The position numbers and the translations under genes were made by a program. This document shows positions 1-7,425 of a stretch of 25,660 nt of DNA, one piece after another. Source of the DNA: Nitrospirae bacterium CG2_30_53_67 (GTDB lineage Bacteria > CG2-30-53-67); contig MNYV01000086.1 in the NCBI GenBank assembly GCA_001873285.1, positions 1 through 25,660 on the forward strand, in the 5' to 3' direction. Position 1 is the first letter of the stretch. Each line of letters begins with the position of its first letter. Under the pieces are notes generated by a model that did no database searches, was not told the origin of the DNA, and worked only from the letters and a program-made list of their open reading frames with translations.

Positions 1-440
1 GCCTCGCCTTCCAGTTCCTTCTGACCGGTCTCCGTAATGACATCCTCGATCCGGACCCCTTTGGGAAACTTGTAGGTTCGATTCAGGATCGAGTTGTCTT
101 TTTCGTAGTGGAGAATGGACTGGCCGTCTTCGTCCTTGCTGACTTCCCGTTCGATATGGATTTCCGCTTTTGTGATATCGCATACGACACGGCGCGGGAT
201 GCGCTCCATGGCGGCGTTGCTCCTGGCTACGGAGAGGATGGCGCGGATCTGCCGGATGGAACGTTTAAGGTCGCTGGAATAGACGGCGTTTCCGATTTTC
301 GGAAGCGTCAGCGCCAGGATGACGGATATAATCATCAGGGTGACGATCAGCTCAATCAGAGTGAACCCGCGCTCAGGATGACGGATCAAGGCGCCGCCGG
401 GCCGGATCCTATTCAATGTTCCAGCTTTCGATGTCCGCAT
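1..440 (-). CDS. gspH: Type II secretion minor pseudopilin GspH (partial, cut by left edge)
   Basis: The reading frame shows a prepilin cleavage site ERG|FTLIE followed by a hydrophobic helix ([16 protein letters not shown]), the hallmark of class III signal peptides cut and N-methylated by prepilin peptidase. Its place directly after gspG points to GspH, which sits at or near the tip of the periplasmic pseudopilus. I place the start at the ATG at 440-438 because AAGGA lies 4 nt upstream. The gene would then overlap the end of gspG by 32 bases and have a 25-residue leader ([16 protein letters not shown]... to the Gly before Phe). A TTG at 389 would give a 9-residue leader but has a poorer ribosome binding site. 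About 146 codons are visible and the C-terminus lies outside. GspI or another minor pseudopilin is possible, but GspH fits the order best. Confidence 0.8.
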   Translation of the reverse strand, partial: MRTSKAGTLNRIRPGGALIRHPERGFTLIELIVTLMIISVILALTLPKIGNAVYSSDLKRSIRQIRAILSVARSNAAMERIPRRVVCDITKAEIHIEREVSKDEDGQSILHYEKDNSILNRTYKFPKGVRIEDVITETGQKELEGE

Positions 441-843
441 ATTTTCCTTCGCCGCCTTCCTCGCCGTCCGCCCCATAGGATTTGATGTCGTATTCCTTAT
501 TGTGCACGCCGGGTGAGATGTAGACATAGGGATTATGCCAGGGGTCGAGCGGCACCTTGTTATTGTCCAGGTACCCCCCCTCGTGCCAGTTTTTGGGGGC
601 GGGTTCTATGGACGGTTTCTCAATGAGGGCCTGGAGCCCCTGCTCGGTTGTGGGGAATGTCCCGTTGTCTCTCTCATAGAGCGCCAAGGCGCTTTGGATA
701 TTGCGTATCTGTGCCATGGCGGCGGTACGGCGGGCTTCATCGGTCCGGCCGAAGAGTTTCGGCCCTACGATGGAGGCCAGAACCGAAATGATGACCAGAA
801 CCACAAGGAGTTCGATCAGGGTGAATCCTTTTTTGTTGAGCAT
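409..843 (-). CDS. gspG: Type II secretion major pseudopilin GspG
   Basis: The 144-residue product begins [21 protein letters not shown], a short basic leader with a prepilin peptidase site and Glu5 of the mature chain. After the helix come the conserved GspG features: a DEARRTAA region, [20 protein letters not shown], a [11 protein letters not shown] turn and a C-terminal [10 protein letters not shown](E) segment, which in GspG proteins contributes to calcium binding. GspG is the main subunit of the periplasmic pseudopilus that pushes substrates through the secretin. An in-frame ATG at 879 would add 12 residues, but AAGGAGG at 850-856 sits ideally before the ATG at 843, so I use that start. 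It lies 257 bases after gspF, unlike the tight spacing elsewhere in the operon, so it may also have its own transcript. Confidence 0.96.
   Translation of the reverse strand: MLNKKGFTLIELLVVLVIISVLASIVGPKLFGRTDEARRTAAMAQIRNIQSALALYERDNGTFPTTEQGLQALIEKPSIEPAPKNWHEGGYLDNNKVPLDPWHNPYVYISPGVHNKEYDIKSYGADGEEGGEGKYADIESWNIE
445..449 (-). promoter_or_regulatory. Ribosome binding site deciding the gspH start
   Basis: AAGGA read on the minus strand lies 4 nt before the ATG at 440-438, inside the 3' end of gspG. It supports an overlapping, translationally coupled start for gspH over the downstream TTG at 389. Confidence 0.5.
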
Positions 844-849
844 GAAAAA

Positions 850-856
850 CCTCCTT
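850..856 (-). promoter_or_regulatory. Strong Shine-Dalgarno of gspG
   Basis: AAGGAGG on the minus strand, 6 nt before the ATG at 843-841. It fixes the gspG start and gives the 6-residue prepilin leader typical of GspG rather than an 18-residue one. Confidence 0.85.
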
Positions 857-923
857 AATGACCGATTTCTTTTTTTCATTTTGGCAAAAACTTTATTTGT
901 AAATTATGGTTCTTCTCCCATTT

Positions 924-1077
924 AGTGGGTAAAAGGGTTCAAGGGTTCAAGTGAAATACTTAAACGCAAACAAAATCTCCAGAGAAAAACACTGGAACCC
1001 TTGATCCTTGATATTTTTAGCACTTCACTCGACCCCTTGAATCCTTGACCCCTTGAACCCTTATGTTTTCACCCACT
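924..1077. repeat. CCTTGAA-type heptad repeats forming a long imperfect inverted repeat between gspF and gspG
   Basis: One arm (924-950) reads AGTGGGT, AAAAGGG, then TTCAAGGGTTCAAG. The opposite arm (1031-1077) carries repeated CCCTTGAA/CCTTGACC units and ends in ACCCACT, the exact complement of the first 7 bases. A further pair of units lies at 994-1010. Pairing is interrupted by bulges (extra bases near 1061-1066). The rest of the 844-1100 gap holds no gene that I can support. Such heptad-like repeats could be a mobile or slipped-strand repeat, or an mRNA structure that tunes expression of gspG relative to gspC-F. Confidence 0.6.
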
Positions 1078-1100
1078 CTTTTGGAGATGATCCTAAATTA

Positions 1101-2318
1101 CTAATGGATCAGTTGGTTGATCTCGAAAATGGGCAGCAGGATGGAGATCACAATAAACCCCACGACCAGCGCCAATCCCACAATCATAAACGGCTCCAGC
1201 AATGAAGTCAGGGTGTTGACGGTCGTGTCGATCTCGTTGTCCGTGATATCCGCCACCTTGTTCAGCATCTCCTCGAGCGTGCCGCTTTTTTCTCCGACAT
1301 TGATCATATGGATCAGAATAGGCGGGAACACGCCGCTTCGTCTCAACGGTTCATGAATGGACGAGCCTTCCCCAATGTGTGTGCGGGCTTCCTCGATGGT
1401 CCTCTCCAGGAGTTTGTTTCCGACCACGTTTTTGACGATGTCGAGGGAGTTTAAGAGCGGGACGCCGTTCTTCAGGAGGGTCCCGAGGGTCCTTGAGAAC
1501 CTGGAAATGGCGATCTTGCGGTAAAGGGACCCGAAGATCGGCATCTTCAGTTTGAATTGGTCGAAATGAATCCTCCCTTCCTCGGTTTTAATATAGGCCT
1601 TGATCCCGGTGAAAGCGGCGGCAAAGAGGAGGAGGAAAAGCCACCAGTAGGACCGGATGAAACTGCTGATTGCGATCAGAACTGCCGTGGGGATCGGGAG
1701 GGTCTGCTTCATGTCGGAGAAAATTTTGGTTACGGAGGGCACCACATAGGTCATCAGAAAGAGAAGGATACAGAAGGCGATCGAGACAATGACCGCAGGA
1801 TAGATCAAGGCCGACTGGATCTTCCGTTTGGTCATGACCTGCTGTTCCAGGAAATCAGCCAGGCGAAGGAGGACGATTTCCAAGGACCCGCTGCTCTCAC
1901 CGGACCGGATCATATTGACCATGAGAGGGGAAAAGGCCCGGGTGTGAGGGGAGAGGCTGTCGGCAAAACTTCTTCCTTCCCGAACCGATTCACGGACCTG
2001 GGAAAGGATCCTCTCGAGACCCTTGTTGTCGATCTGGTCGATAACGGCTGAAAGCGCCTCCACAAGCGGGATGCCGGCATTCAGCAGGGTAGAGATCTGA
2101 CGGATAAGGATCGAGACCTCGATGGGACTGATGCGGGTAAAAAGGGTGATGCCTGCGGTCCGGTTTTTCCCCGGCATGGACAGCGTATCGGAGAGATCGG
2201 TGATGTAGACCTCTTGTTCACGCAGCTTCCCCCTGGCCTCCTGGGACGAGTCTGCATCCACGATTCCGGTGAGGGTCTTGCCTCTCTTGTCAAGGGCTTT
2301 GTATTCGTAAACCGGCAT
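1101..2318 (-). CDS. gspF: Type II secretion inner-membrane platform protein GspF
   Basis: At 405 residues this is the usual GspF length. It starts MPVYEYKALDKRGKTLTGIVDADS, the standard GspF opening, and has two T2SSF domains. The first (about 70-195) has LIRQISTLLNAGIPLVEALSA and ends in a membrane helix near 172-195; the second (about 275-400) repeats the pattern (ISRFSRTLGTLLKNGVPLLNSL) and ends in a membrane segment near 375-398. A third helix lies at about 213-235. GspF couples the GspE ATPase to pseudopilus assembly in the inner membrane. The start is 3 nt after the gspE stop, so the two are probably translated together. Confidence 0.97.
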   Translation of the reverse strand: MPVYEYKALDKRGKTLTGIVDADSSQEARGKLREQEVYITDLSDTLSMPGKNRTAGITLFTRISPIEVSILIRQISTLLNAGIPLVEALSAVIDQIDNKGLERILSQVRESVREGRSFADSLSPHTRAFSPLMVNMIRSGESSGSLEIVLLRLADFLEQQVMTKRKIQSALIYPAVIVSIAFCILLFLMTYVVPSVTKIFSDMKQTLPIPTAVLIAISSFIRSYWWLFLLLFAAAFTGIKAYIKTEEGRIHFDQFKLKMPIFGSLYRKIAISRFSRTLGTLLKNGVPLLNSLDIVKNVVGNKLLERTIEEARTHIGEGSSIHEPLRRSGVFPPILIHMINVGEKSGTLEEMLNKVADITDNEIDTTVNTLTSLLEPFMIVGLALVVGFIVISILLPIFEINQLIH

Positions 2319-2321
2319 AGT

Positions 2322-3866
2322 TTATTCTTGCGTCACGCGCAGGACCTCTTCGATGGTGGTGATGCCGCTTAGAACCTTGGCGGCGCCGTCCTGACGGAGC
2401 GTTCTCATTCCCTCCTGGACCGAGGCCGCTCTGATCATATTGGAATCGACATTCTGGAAAATCAGCTTATTGATCTTCTCCGTGCTCAAAAGCATCTCAT
2501 AAATTCCAGTCCGGCCGTGATAGCCGGTATGAAAACAGTAGTCGCATCCCTTGCCGTGATAAAAAACGGGATTTTTGAGCTGGGAGGGATCCAGCCCGAG
2601 CTCTTCAAGCTCGGCATGTGTGGGTTGGTGTGAAATCCTGCACTTGGGGCAGATGACCCGGACCAGGCGCTGTGCCAGAACGCCGAGCAGAGAAGAGGAG
2701 ACCAGGAACGGCTCGATCCCCATATCCACCAGCCGGGTCATGGCGCCGGCGGAGTCGTTGGTATGCAGGGTGGAGAAGACCAGATGGCCGGTCAGCGATG
2801 CCTGAATGGCGATCTCGGCCGTCTCCCGATCTCGTATTTCACCGATCATGATGACATCGGGGTCTTGGCGGAGGATGGATCGCAGCCCCCGTGCGAAGGT
2901 CAGCTCAATCTTGGGATTGACCTGCATCTGTCCGATTCCTTTGATCTGGTACTCGATGGGATCCTCAATGGTGAGAATGTTCTGGTCCGGGGAATTGATT
3001 TTGTTCAGGGCGGCGTAGAGCGTCGTGCTCTTTCCGCTTCCCGTGGGTCCCGTGACCAGGATAATGCCGTGGCTCTTACGGATCAGTTTGGAGATCTGAT
3101 GGTAGGTCTGATCGGGAAGTCCGATGTCCTCCAGGTCATAGATCGTGGCGTTCTTGTCCAGGAGCCGCAGCACCACCCGTTCGCCGAAGGCCGTAGGGAT
3201 GATGGAAACACGGATATCGACCTCCTTGTTGGCGATTTTGATTTTGATCCGTCCGTCATGTGGAAGCCGCTTTTCCGCGATATTCAGGTTGGCCATGATC
3301 TTGATCCTTGAGATCAGGGCGGAGAGGAAACGTCTGGGAGGCTGGAGTCTCTCGTAGAGGACGCCGTCGATCCGGTACCGGACCAGCATCTCCTTTTCAT
3401 AGGGTTCGATGTGGATGTCGCTGGCGCGGGATTCCACAGCCTGGTAGAGGATGAGGTTCATGAGCTTGATGATGGGCGCCTCGGTCTCGGCGTCCAGCAG
3501 GTCCTGGACTTCATCCAGTTCCTCGGCAATGGTTTCATATTCCTGACCGGCAAGATCATCGATCACACTCTCGGCCGTATCCGTGGCGCTTCCAAAGAAG
3601 AGGTTGATTTTCTGGTTGATCTGATTTTCCGAAGCCAGATAGGGCTCCACATTCTTCCGAAGCAGTTTCCCGAGGTCTTCCAGAGGGACGATGTTCGCCG
3701 GGTCGGAGACGGCCACACGGATCTCATGATCATCCTCAAAGAAAGGGAAGAGGACAAAGCGTTTGAGATAGCTGCGGGGGATCTTTTCCAGAGTCGCTTC
3801 GCTCAATTTCGGTTCCGGAATCTCCTGAAGAACAGGAATCCCGATGTTCAGGTGATCTGGGTTCAT
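2322..3866 (-). CDS. gspE: Type II secretion ATPase GspE
   Basis: This 514-residue protein is the cytoplasmic motor of the secretion system. An N-terminal T2SSE_N domain occupies about 1-95. The ATPase core has Walker A GPTGSGKS (273-280), an Asp box and Walker B (DPDVIMIGEIRD, 335-346) and a His box (GHLVFSTLHTNDS, 360-372). The zinc-binding tetracysteine of GspE/PilB ATPases is intact: C406xxC409 and C441xxC444. Its ATG overlaps the gspD stop by 4 bases (ATGA) and its stop is 3 bases before gspF, so the genes are tightly coupled. The linear order among other gsp genes makes GspE much more likely than a type IV pilus PilB. Confidence 0.97.
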   Translation of the reverse strand: MNPDHLNIGIPVLQEIPEPKLSEATLEKIPRSYLKRFVLFPFFEDDHEIRVAVSDPANIVPLEDLGKLLRKNVEPYLASENQINQKINLFFGSATDTAESVIDDLAGQEYETIAEELDEVQDLLDAETEAPIIKLMNLILYQAVESRASDIHIEPYEKEMLVRYRIDGVLYERLQPPRRFLSALISRIKIMANLNIAEKRLPHDGRIKIKIANKEVDIRVSIIPTAFGERVVLRLLDKNATIYDLEDIGLPDQTYHQISKLIRKSHGIILVTGPTGSGKSTTLYAALNKINSPDQNILTIEDPIEYQIKGIGQMQVNPKIELTFARGLRSILRQDPDVIMIGEIRDRETAEIAIQASLTGHLVFSTLHTNDSAGAMTRLVDMGIEPFLVSSSLLGVLAQRLVRVICPKCRISHQPTHAELEELGLDPSQLKNPVFYHGKGCDYCFHTGYHGRTGIYEMLLSTEKINKLIFQNVDSNMIRAASVQEGMRTLRQDGAAKVLSGITTIEEVLRVTQE

Positions 3867-6289
3867 GGTTGATCTTCCGTCCTGATGGGGGTCCCCGGCG
3901 CGCTGTTTTCATTCCCCTGACCGTCCTGAACCGAAGGATCCGGGGCCGGCGGATCCGGATTTTCCTTCAAGGTCTCATCGGGAAGGGCTTTTGGTCCGGT
4001 CGGATCTCCCTTGTCTTGCTCTTGTTTTTCCGGAGAACCGTAGAAATCGTATGAAGGCTGCTGAGCCTTATAGTCCTTGTTGGACTCAAAATCCTGTTGT
4101 TTCTTTTCAGAGAGTCTCGCCGCCTCCGTGGGATTGGTGACAATGTGCGGCGTCAGGAAGATCATCAGGTTCGTTTTGTTGTTTTTGTTCTGATTTGAGC
4201 TGAAGAGATATTTTAAAAACGGCAGATCACCCAAACAGGGAATTTTGGAATGGGTATCATTGATATCATCCTGGATGAGACCCCCGATGACGATAGTATG
4301 GCTGTCTTTGACCACGATGGTGGTCTTGGCGGACCGCTTGGTGGTCACCGGCGCCGTGGCCCCGGTCCCGGCCGTGGCTGCGGCATCCACATTGGAGACT
4401 TCCTGAGAGAGTTCAAGCCGGACGAAACGGTTCTGGCTGATATGGGGCGTGACCTTGAGCGTGACTCCCACGTCCTTGAACTCAAAGGTCTGAAACACAT
4501 CATTGACCCCTTGCTGCCCGGTTCGGGCCTGGGTCAGGAAGGGACGGTTCTCACCGACCTGGATCTCCGCCTCCTGGTTGTCCATGGTCAGGATCTGGGG
4601 GGTGGCGATGATGTTGGTGTCGGAACGGGTGGCCACGGCTGTGATCAGCGCCGAAATGGAAGGAAATTGGTGGCCGTTGAATGTAATAAAGTTTCCGAAG
4701 ACGCCCAGGTTGAATCCGGTGACGGATGAGGGGATCGTCCCTTCATTGAGGGATCCTATGGTGGGAAGGAGGGCGCCCTGAGGAAGCGATCCGCCGAAAC
4801 CCAGGCGGTCAATGGAGTCATCGGCGCCGATGCTCCCTCCAAAAGTTTCCCACTCCACACCGAGGTTGTAAGAATCGCTTCCGCGGACTTCCATGATCAG
4901 GGCCTCGATTAAGACCTGTGATCGAGGGATGTCCAGTTTTTCGATGACCGATTTGATCTGCTCATAATCTTCGGGATCGGCGTTGATGATCAGTGCGTTG
5001 GTGGCCTTGTCGGCAACGATCCTGATATCCGTCTGGGTCGGGATCTTCTCCGTCCCCTTATTGTCTTTGCCTTTTCCCGCCTTAATTCCGGAGACAAATT
5101 CATTCAGGACTGTAACGGCCTCCTCGGCCACGGCGTTCTGAAGATAATAGATGTTGACCCGCCCTTTTCCCTCGGGGGATGGCACATCCAGTCTCCGGAC
5201 AAGATTGACGATGCTTTCATAATCGTTTTTGGTAGCGAGGACGATCAGGGAGTTGGTCCGTTCGTCCGCAATGATCTTGATTTCGGACGAGACACCGGAG
5301 ACCGTGGTCGGTGCGGCGGACGGGGTCCCTCTCATCCTGACGCCGGGAGACGATCCTGAAGCGGCGGCGCTCCCTTGTCCGAGGATATCGTTTAAGTGCT
5401 CGGTTATGGTCTTGACCGAGGCATACTTGATGGGGATGACATAGAGTTCCGCATGGTATCCCTTGACATCCAGTTCGCCGATGATCTTCAGGATACGGTA
5501 AAGGTTGGAATTGAGATCGGTCATGATCAGCGTATTGGTCGGTTTGTAGGAGACCAGATAGCCGTCTTTCGAGAAGAGGGGCCGGATGAGGGCCGCCAGG
5601 TCATCGGCATTGACATATTCCAGCCGTGCGATCCGGGTAACGAATTCGTCCGTACGCTCTGAAAGAGAAGGGGCCTTTCCCACCACGGTCTCGATTCCTC
5701 TCTGTTTGGCTTCCGGGCTCGGGACGATCTTGATCACCTTATCAGCCGAGACTAGGGTGTATCCCCTGATCTCCAGGATGGATTCAAAAACCCTGTAGGC
5801 CTCATCCACAGTGATTTTTTCCGGAGAGACAACAGTGACCTTGCCTTTAACCGCTTCATCGATCAGGAAATTTTTATGCACCAGTTCACTGATGAACTTG
5901 ATCAAAACACGGATGTCCGCATCCTCAAAGTTCATGGTGATCAGTTCATCTTTCCGGGGCATAGGAGAAGATCCTTGCGGCGGAACTGCAGGGACCGCCC
6001 CTGGTGACGGATGGGATCCGGGTATGGGTACGGACGGCGGCTGTACAGCAGGTCCAGGTCCCGGCGTCCGTTGTGCCGCCGTGGGCGCCCCTATGTCCGG
6101 CGTGGATCCAGGGGGAGTTCCCTGGGCAGCCGGTACGGCAGGCGGTGTTCCCGGCATCCGCTGCGTTGCAGGGGGAGCCGCCGGCGAAACTTGTTGCGCC
6201 TGCTCTGCCGAGGCGTAAGAGAGGAGCATAAAGATAGATCCTGCCAGCAGGACCAGGCAAGAGAGATACATGGTTTGATGATTTTTCAT
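3863..6289 (-). CDS. gspD: Type II secretion outer-membrane secretin GspD
   Basis: This 808-residue secretin forms the outer-membrane exit channel. A Sec signal peptide (cleavage likely after Ala28, SYASA|EQ) is followed by an 80-residue Pro/Ala/Gly-rich stretch (32-111). Next come the N0 domain (from about 114, ITMNFEDADIRVLIKFI), N1-N3 repeats, and the secretin core ending in the signature VIGGLIQDDINDTHSKIPCLGDLPFLKYLF. Past the core (TNLMIFLTPHIV) is a tail of about 80 residues that is charged, then Pro/Asp-rich; this may be an S-domain-like or pilotin-interacting extension, but I see no clear S-domain. The low-complexity region before N0 is unusual compared with the classical GspD, where N0 follows the signal peptide closely. 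Confidence 0.96.
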   Translation of the reverse strand: MKNHQTMYLSCLVLLAGSIFMLLSYASAEQAQQVSPAAPPATQRMPGTPPAVPAAQGTPPGSTPDIGAPTAAQRTPGPGPAVQPPSVPIPGSHPSPGAVPAVPPQGSSPMPRKDELITMNFEDADIRVLIKFISELVHKNFLIDEAVKGKVTVVSPEKITVDEAYRVFESILEIRGYTLVSADKVIKIVPSPEAKQRGIETVVGKAPSLSERTDEFVTRIARLEYVNADDLAALIRPLFSKDGYLVSYKPTNTLIMTDLNSNLYRILKIIGELDVKGYHAELYVIPIKYASVKTITEHLNDILGQGSAAASGSSPGVRMRGTPSAAPTTVSGVSSEIKIIADERTNSLIVLATKNDYESIVNLVRRLDVPSPEGKGRVNIYYLQNAVAEEAVTVLNEFVSGIKAGKGKDNKGTEKIPTQTDIRIVADKATNALIINADPEDYEQIKSVIEKLDIPRSQVLIEALIMEVRGSDSYNLGVEWETFGGSIGADDSIDRLGFGGSLPQGALLPTIGSLNEGTIPSSVTGFNLGVFGNFITFNGHQFPSISALITAVATRSDTNIIATPQILTMDNQEAEIQVGENRPFLTQARTGQQGVNDVFQTFEFKDVGVTLKVTPHISQNRFVRLELSQEVSNVDAAATAGTGATAPVTTKRSAKTTIVVKDSHTIVIGGLIQDDINDTHSKIPCLGDLPFLKYLFSSNQNKNNKTNLMIFLTPHIVTNPTEAARLSEKKQQDFESNKDYKAQQPSYDFYGSPEKQEQDKGDPTGPKALPDETLKENPDPPAPDPSVQDGQGNENSAPGTPIRTEDQP

Positions 6290-6316
6290 TCTGCGCCCCC
6301 GAGTTCAAGATCGATG

Positions 6317-7150
6317 TTACTCGACCGTATAATTGATGGTCAGGACCTGGTTGTCCCTTTCCACCTCCAGGTTGAGTGTTTTGGCATCTGAGTACTTGTT
6401 GAAAATTTCAAAGATGTTTTTAAATTCCTCAGACGAGGTTCCGTTGATGGCCTTGATGATATCATTTTTTTGGAGGCCGAGCTCCGACAGGCGGCTCCCT
6501 TCACGAAGATAGGTCACCGTGAATCCGTCTCGTTTCCCTGAAGTAAAATGGGGGATGATCCTCACGTCCCTCATGAGAGATCTGAGGTCACTGGCCGCTT
6601 CCTGGATTTCCTGCCGCTGGATCCTCTGAGGGGGTTCGGCAAGGGCGGTGGGTCGGGATTCCCCTTTTTTATCCTGCTTGTCTTCCTGGAACATCAGCAG
6701 GAGTTCCTTGCGTCCGTTCCGGTTGATCACCACCCGATCCTCAAAAATGGCGCTTAAGGTGACGCCGCTTCCGATGTTGTCGTTGATATGATAAAGGTTC
6801 TGTGCTTTTAAATTGGTATCCTCAATGATGGCAAAGGAACGTTTCCTGTTGCTGACCACCGTGCCCTTTAGGGTTAATTTTAAATCCGTTTTGGGGTGAT
6901 CCAGGGAATCATCCGCGTTGTTCCCGGTTATCTGGGCGAAGGATGCCCCCTGGAACAGGTTCCGTTCAGTGATCTTGCCGTAAGCCGAAAAGGGTTTGGT
7001 CTCTTTTTTCAGGGAAAGCACGTTCTTGTTTGCGGCATCGTGTGGTTTCTCGACATATAGGTGACTGTTGATTATTTTCAAGGCGATATCGGCTGCAAAG
7101 AGGATGAATAAGGAGATCAAAATGATTTGAAAAACTCTCTTTTTATGCAT
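6317..7150 (-). CDS. gspC: Type II secretion protein GspC with C-terminal PDZ domain
   Basis: The 277-residue product has a short basic cytoplasmic start (MHKKR), one membrane helix (about 8-27) and a periplasmic homology region beginning SAYGKITERNLFQG. The HR region (KGTVV...FAIIEDTN..., then a RNGRKELL strand) binds secretin N0 in characterised systems. The C-terminal part (about 185-277) is a PDZ-type domain with GSRLSELGLQKNDIIKAINGT, which helps choose substrates. It is the first gene of the gsp operon and is divergent from the polysaccharide genes. The start is the ATG at 7150, preceded by TAAGG. GspC links the outer-membrane secretin with the inner-membrane platform. Confidence 0.93.
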   Translation of the reverse strand: MHKKRVFQIILISLFILFAADIALKIINSHLYVEKPHDAANKNVLSLKKETKPFSAYGKITERNLFQGASFAQITGNNADDSLDHPKTDLKLTLKGTVVSNRKRSFAIIEDTNLKAQNLYHINDNIGSGVTLSAIFEDRVVINRNGRKELLLMFQEDKQDKKGESRPTALAEPPQRIQRQEIQEAASDLRSLMRDVRIIPHFTSGKRDGFTVTYLREGSRLSELGLQKNDIIKAINGTSSEEFKNIFEIFNKYSDAKTLNLEVERDNQVLTINYTVE

Positions 7151-7185
7151 TTCATAAACCTTAGAGGTTGTCTAAACCATTTATT

Positions 7186-7212
7186 TTTATAATAATTTAC
7201 ACATTTTGTCAA
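7186..7212 (-). promoter_or_regulatory. Putative sigma70-type promoter of the gsp operon
   Basis: On the minus strand TTGACA (7212-7207) is followed after 15 bases by TATAAA (7191-7186). The -35 is perfect and the spacer is slightly short. It points toward gspC, whose ATG is about 36 bases beyond the -10. Prediction from sequence only. Confidence 0.45.
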
Positions 7213-7227
7213 GAAAATTGGACTCCA

Positions 7228-7285
7228 TTTTAATATAGCGGGAACTCCCCGCCTATAAAGGCGGGGAGTTCCCGCTATATTAAAA
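7228..7285. repeat. Perfect 26-bp inverted repeat (hairpin/cruciform) between the divergent operons
   Basis: The left arm 7228-7253 and right arm 7260-7285 are exact reverse complements over 26 bases, separated by TATAAA; the outer T-A of the loop can pair too, leaving a 4-base loop. The inner half of each arm is GC-rich (GCGGGAACTCCCCGCC) and the outer part is AT-rich. Neither orientation has a clear T-tract directly after a GC stem, although the arm edge is TTTT or AAAA. It could act as a bidirectional terminator or insulator, a protein-binding palindrome, or a small mobile palindrome. The within-arm GGGAACTCCC is itself nearly palindromic. Confidence 0.9.
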
Positions 7286-7292
7286 GACTCTT

Positions 7293-7364
7293 GTACCGAA
7301 TGTATGATAAATGCCAAAAAAACCGATACATTTTTCTTGACTGGTACCGGTTGTATGATAAAAT
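7293..7364 (+). repeat. Pair of 20-bp direct repeats 51 bp apart upstream of the polysaccharide operon
   Basis: Copy A (7293-7312) and copy B (7344-7363) both read GTACCGnnTGTATGATAAA, with 17 of 20 positions identical. Copy B overlaps the putative -35/-10 promoter of the plus-strand operon. The 51-base period is close to five helical turns, so a DNA-binding regulator could occupy both sites on one face. Confidence 0.65.
7337..7364 (+). promoter_or_regulatory. Putative sigma70-type promoter of the polysaccharide operon
   Basis: TTGACT (7337-7342), a 16-base spacer and TAAAAT (7359-7364) face the gene starting at 7426. Direct repeat copy B lies inside it, so a repressor binding there would block polymerase. 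Confidence 0.45.
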
Positions 7365-7425
7365 TTAATAGTAAATACAGTAAATTATCATTCTCTCAGA
7401 ATAGATAAAAAACAGGGAGAAATCT

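Noticed and set aside
924-1077. CRISPR array
   Set aside because: The repeats are 7-9 bases, degenerate and not separated by unique spacers of constant length.
7228-7285. Rho-independent terminator
   Set aside because: The stem is very strong, but there is no T-run directly after the GC-rich part on either strand, and the flanking genes diverge, so neither operon needs a stop there.
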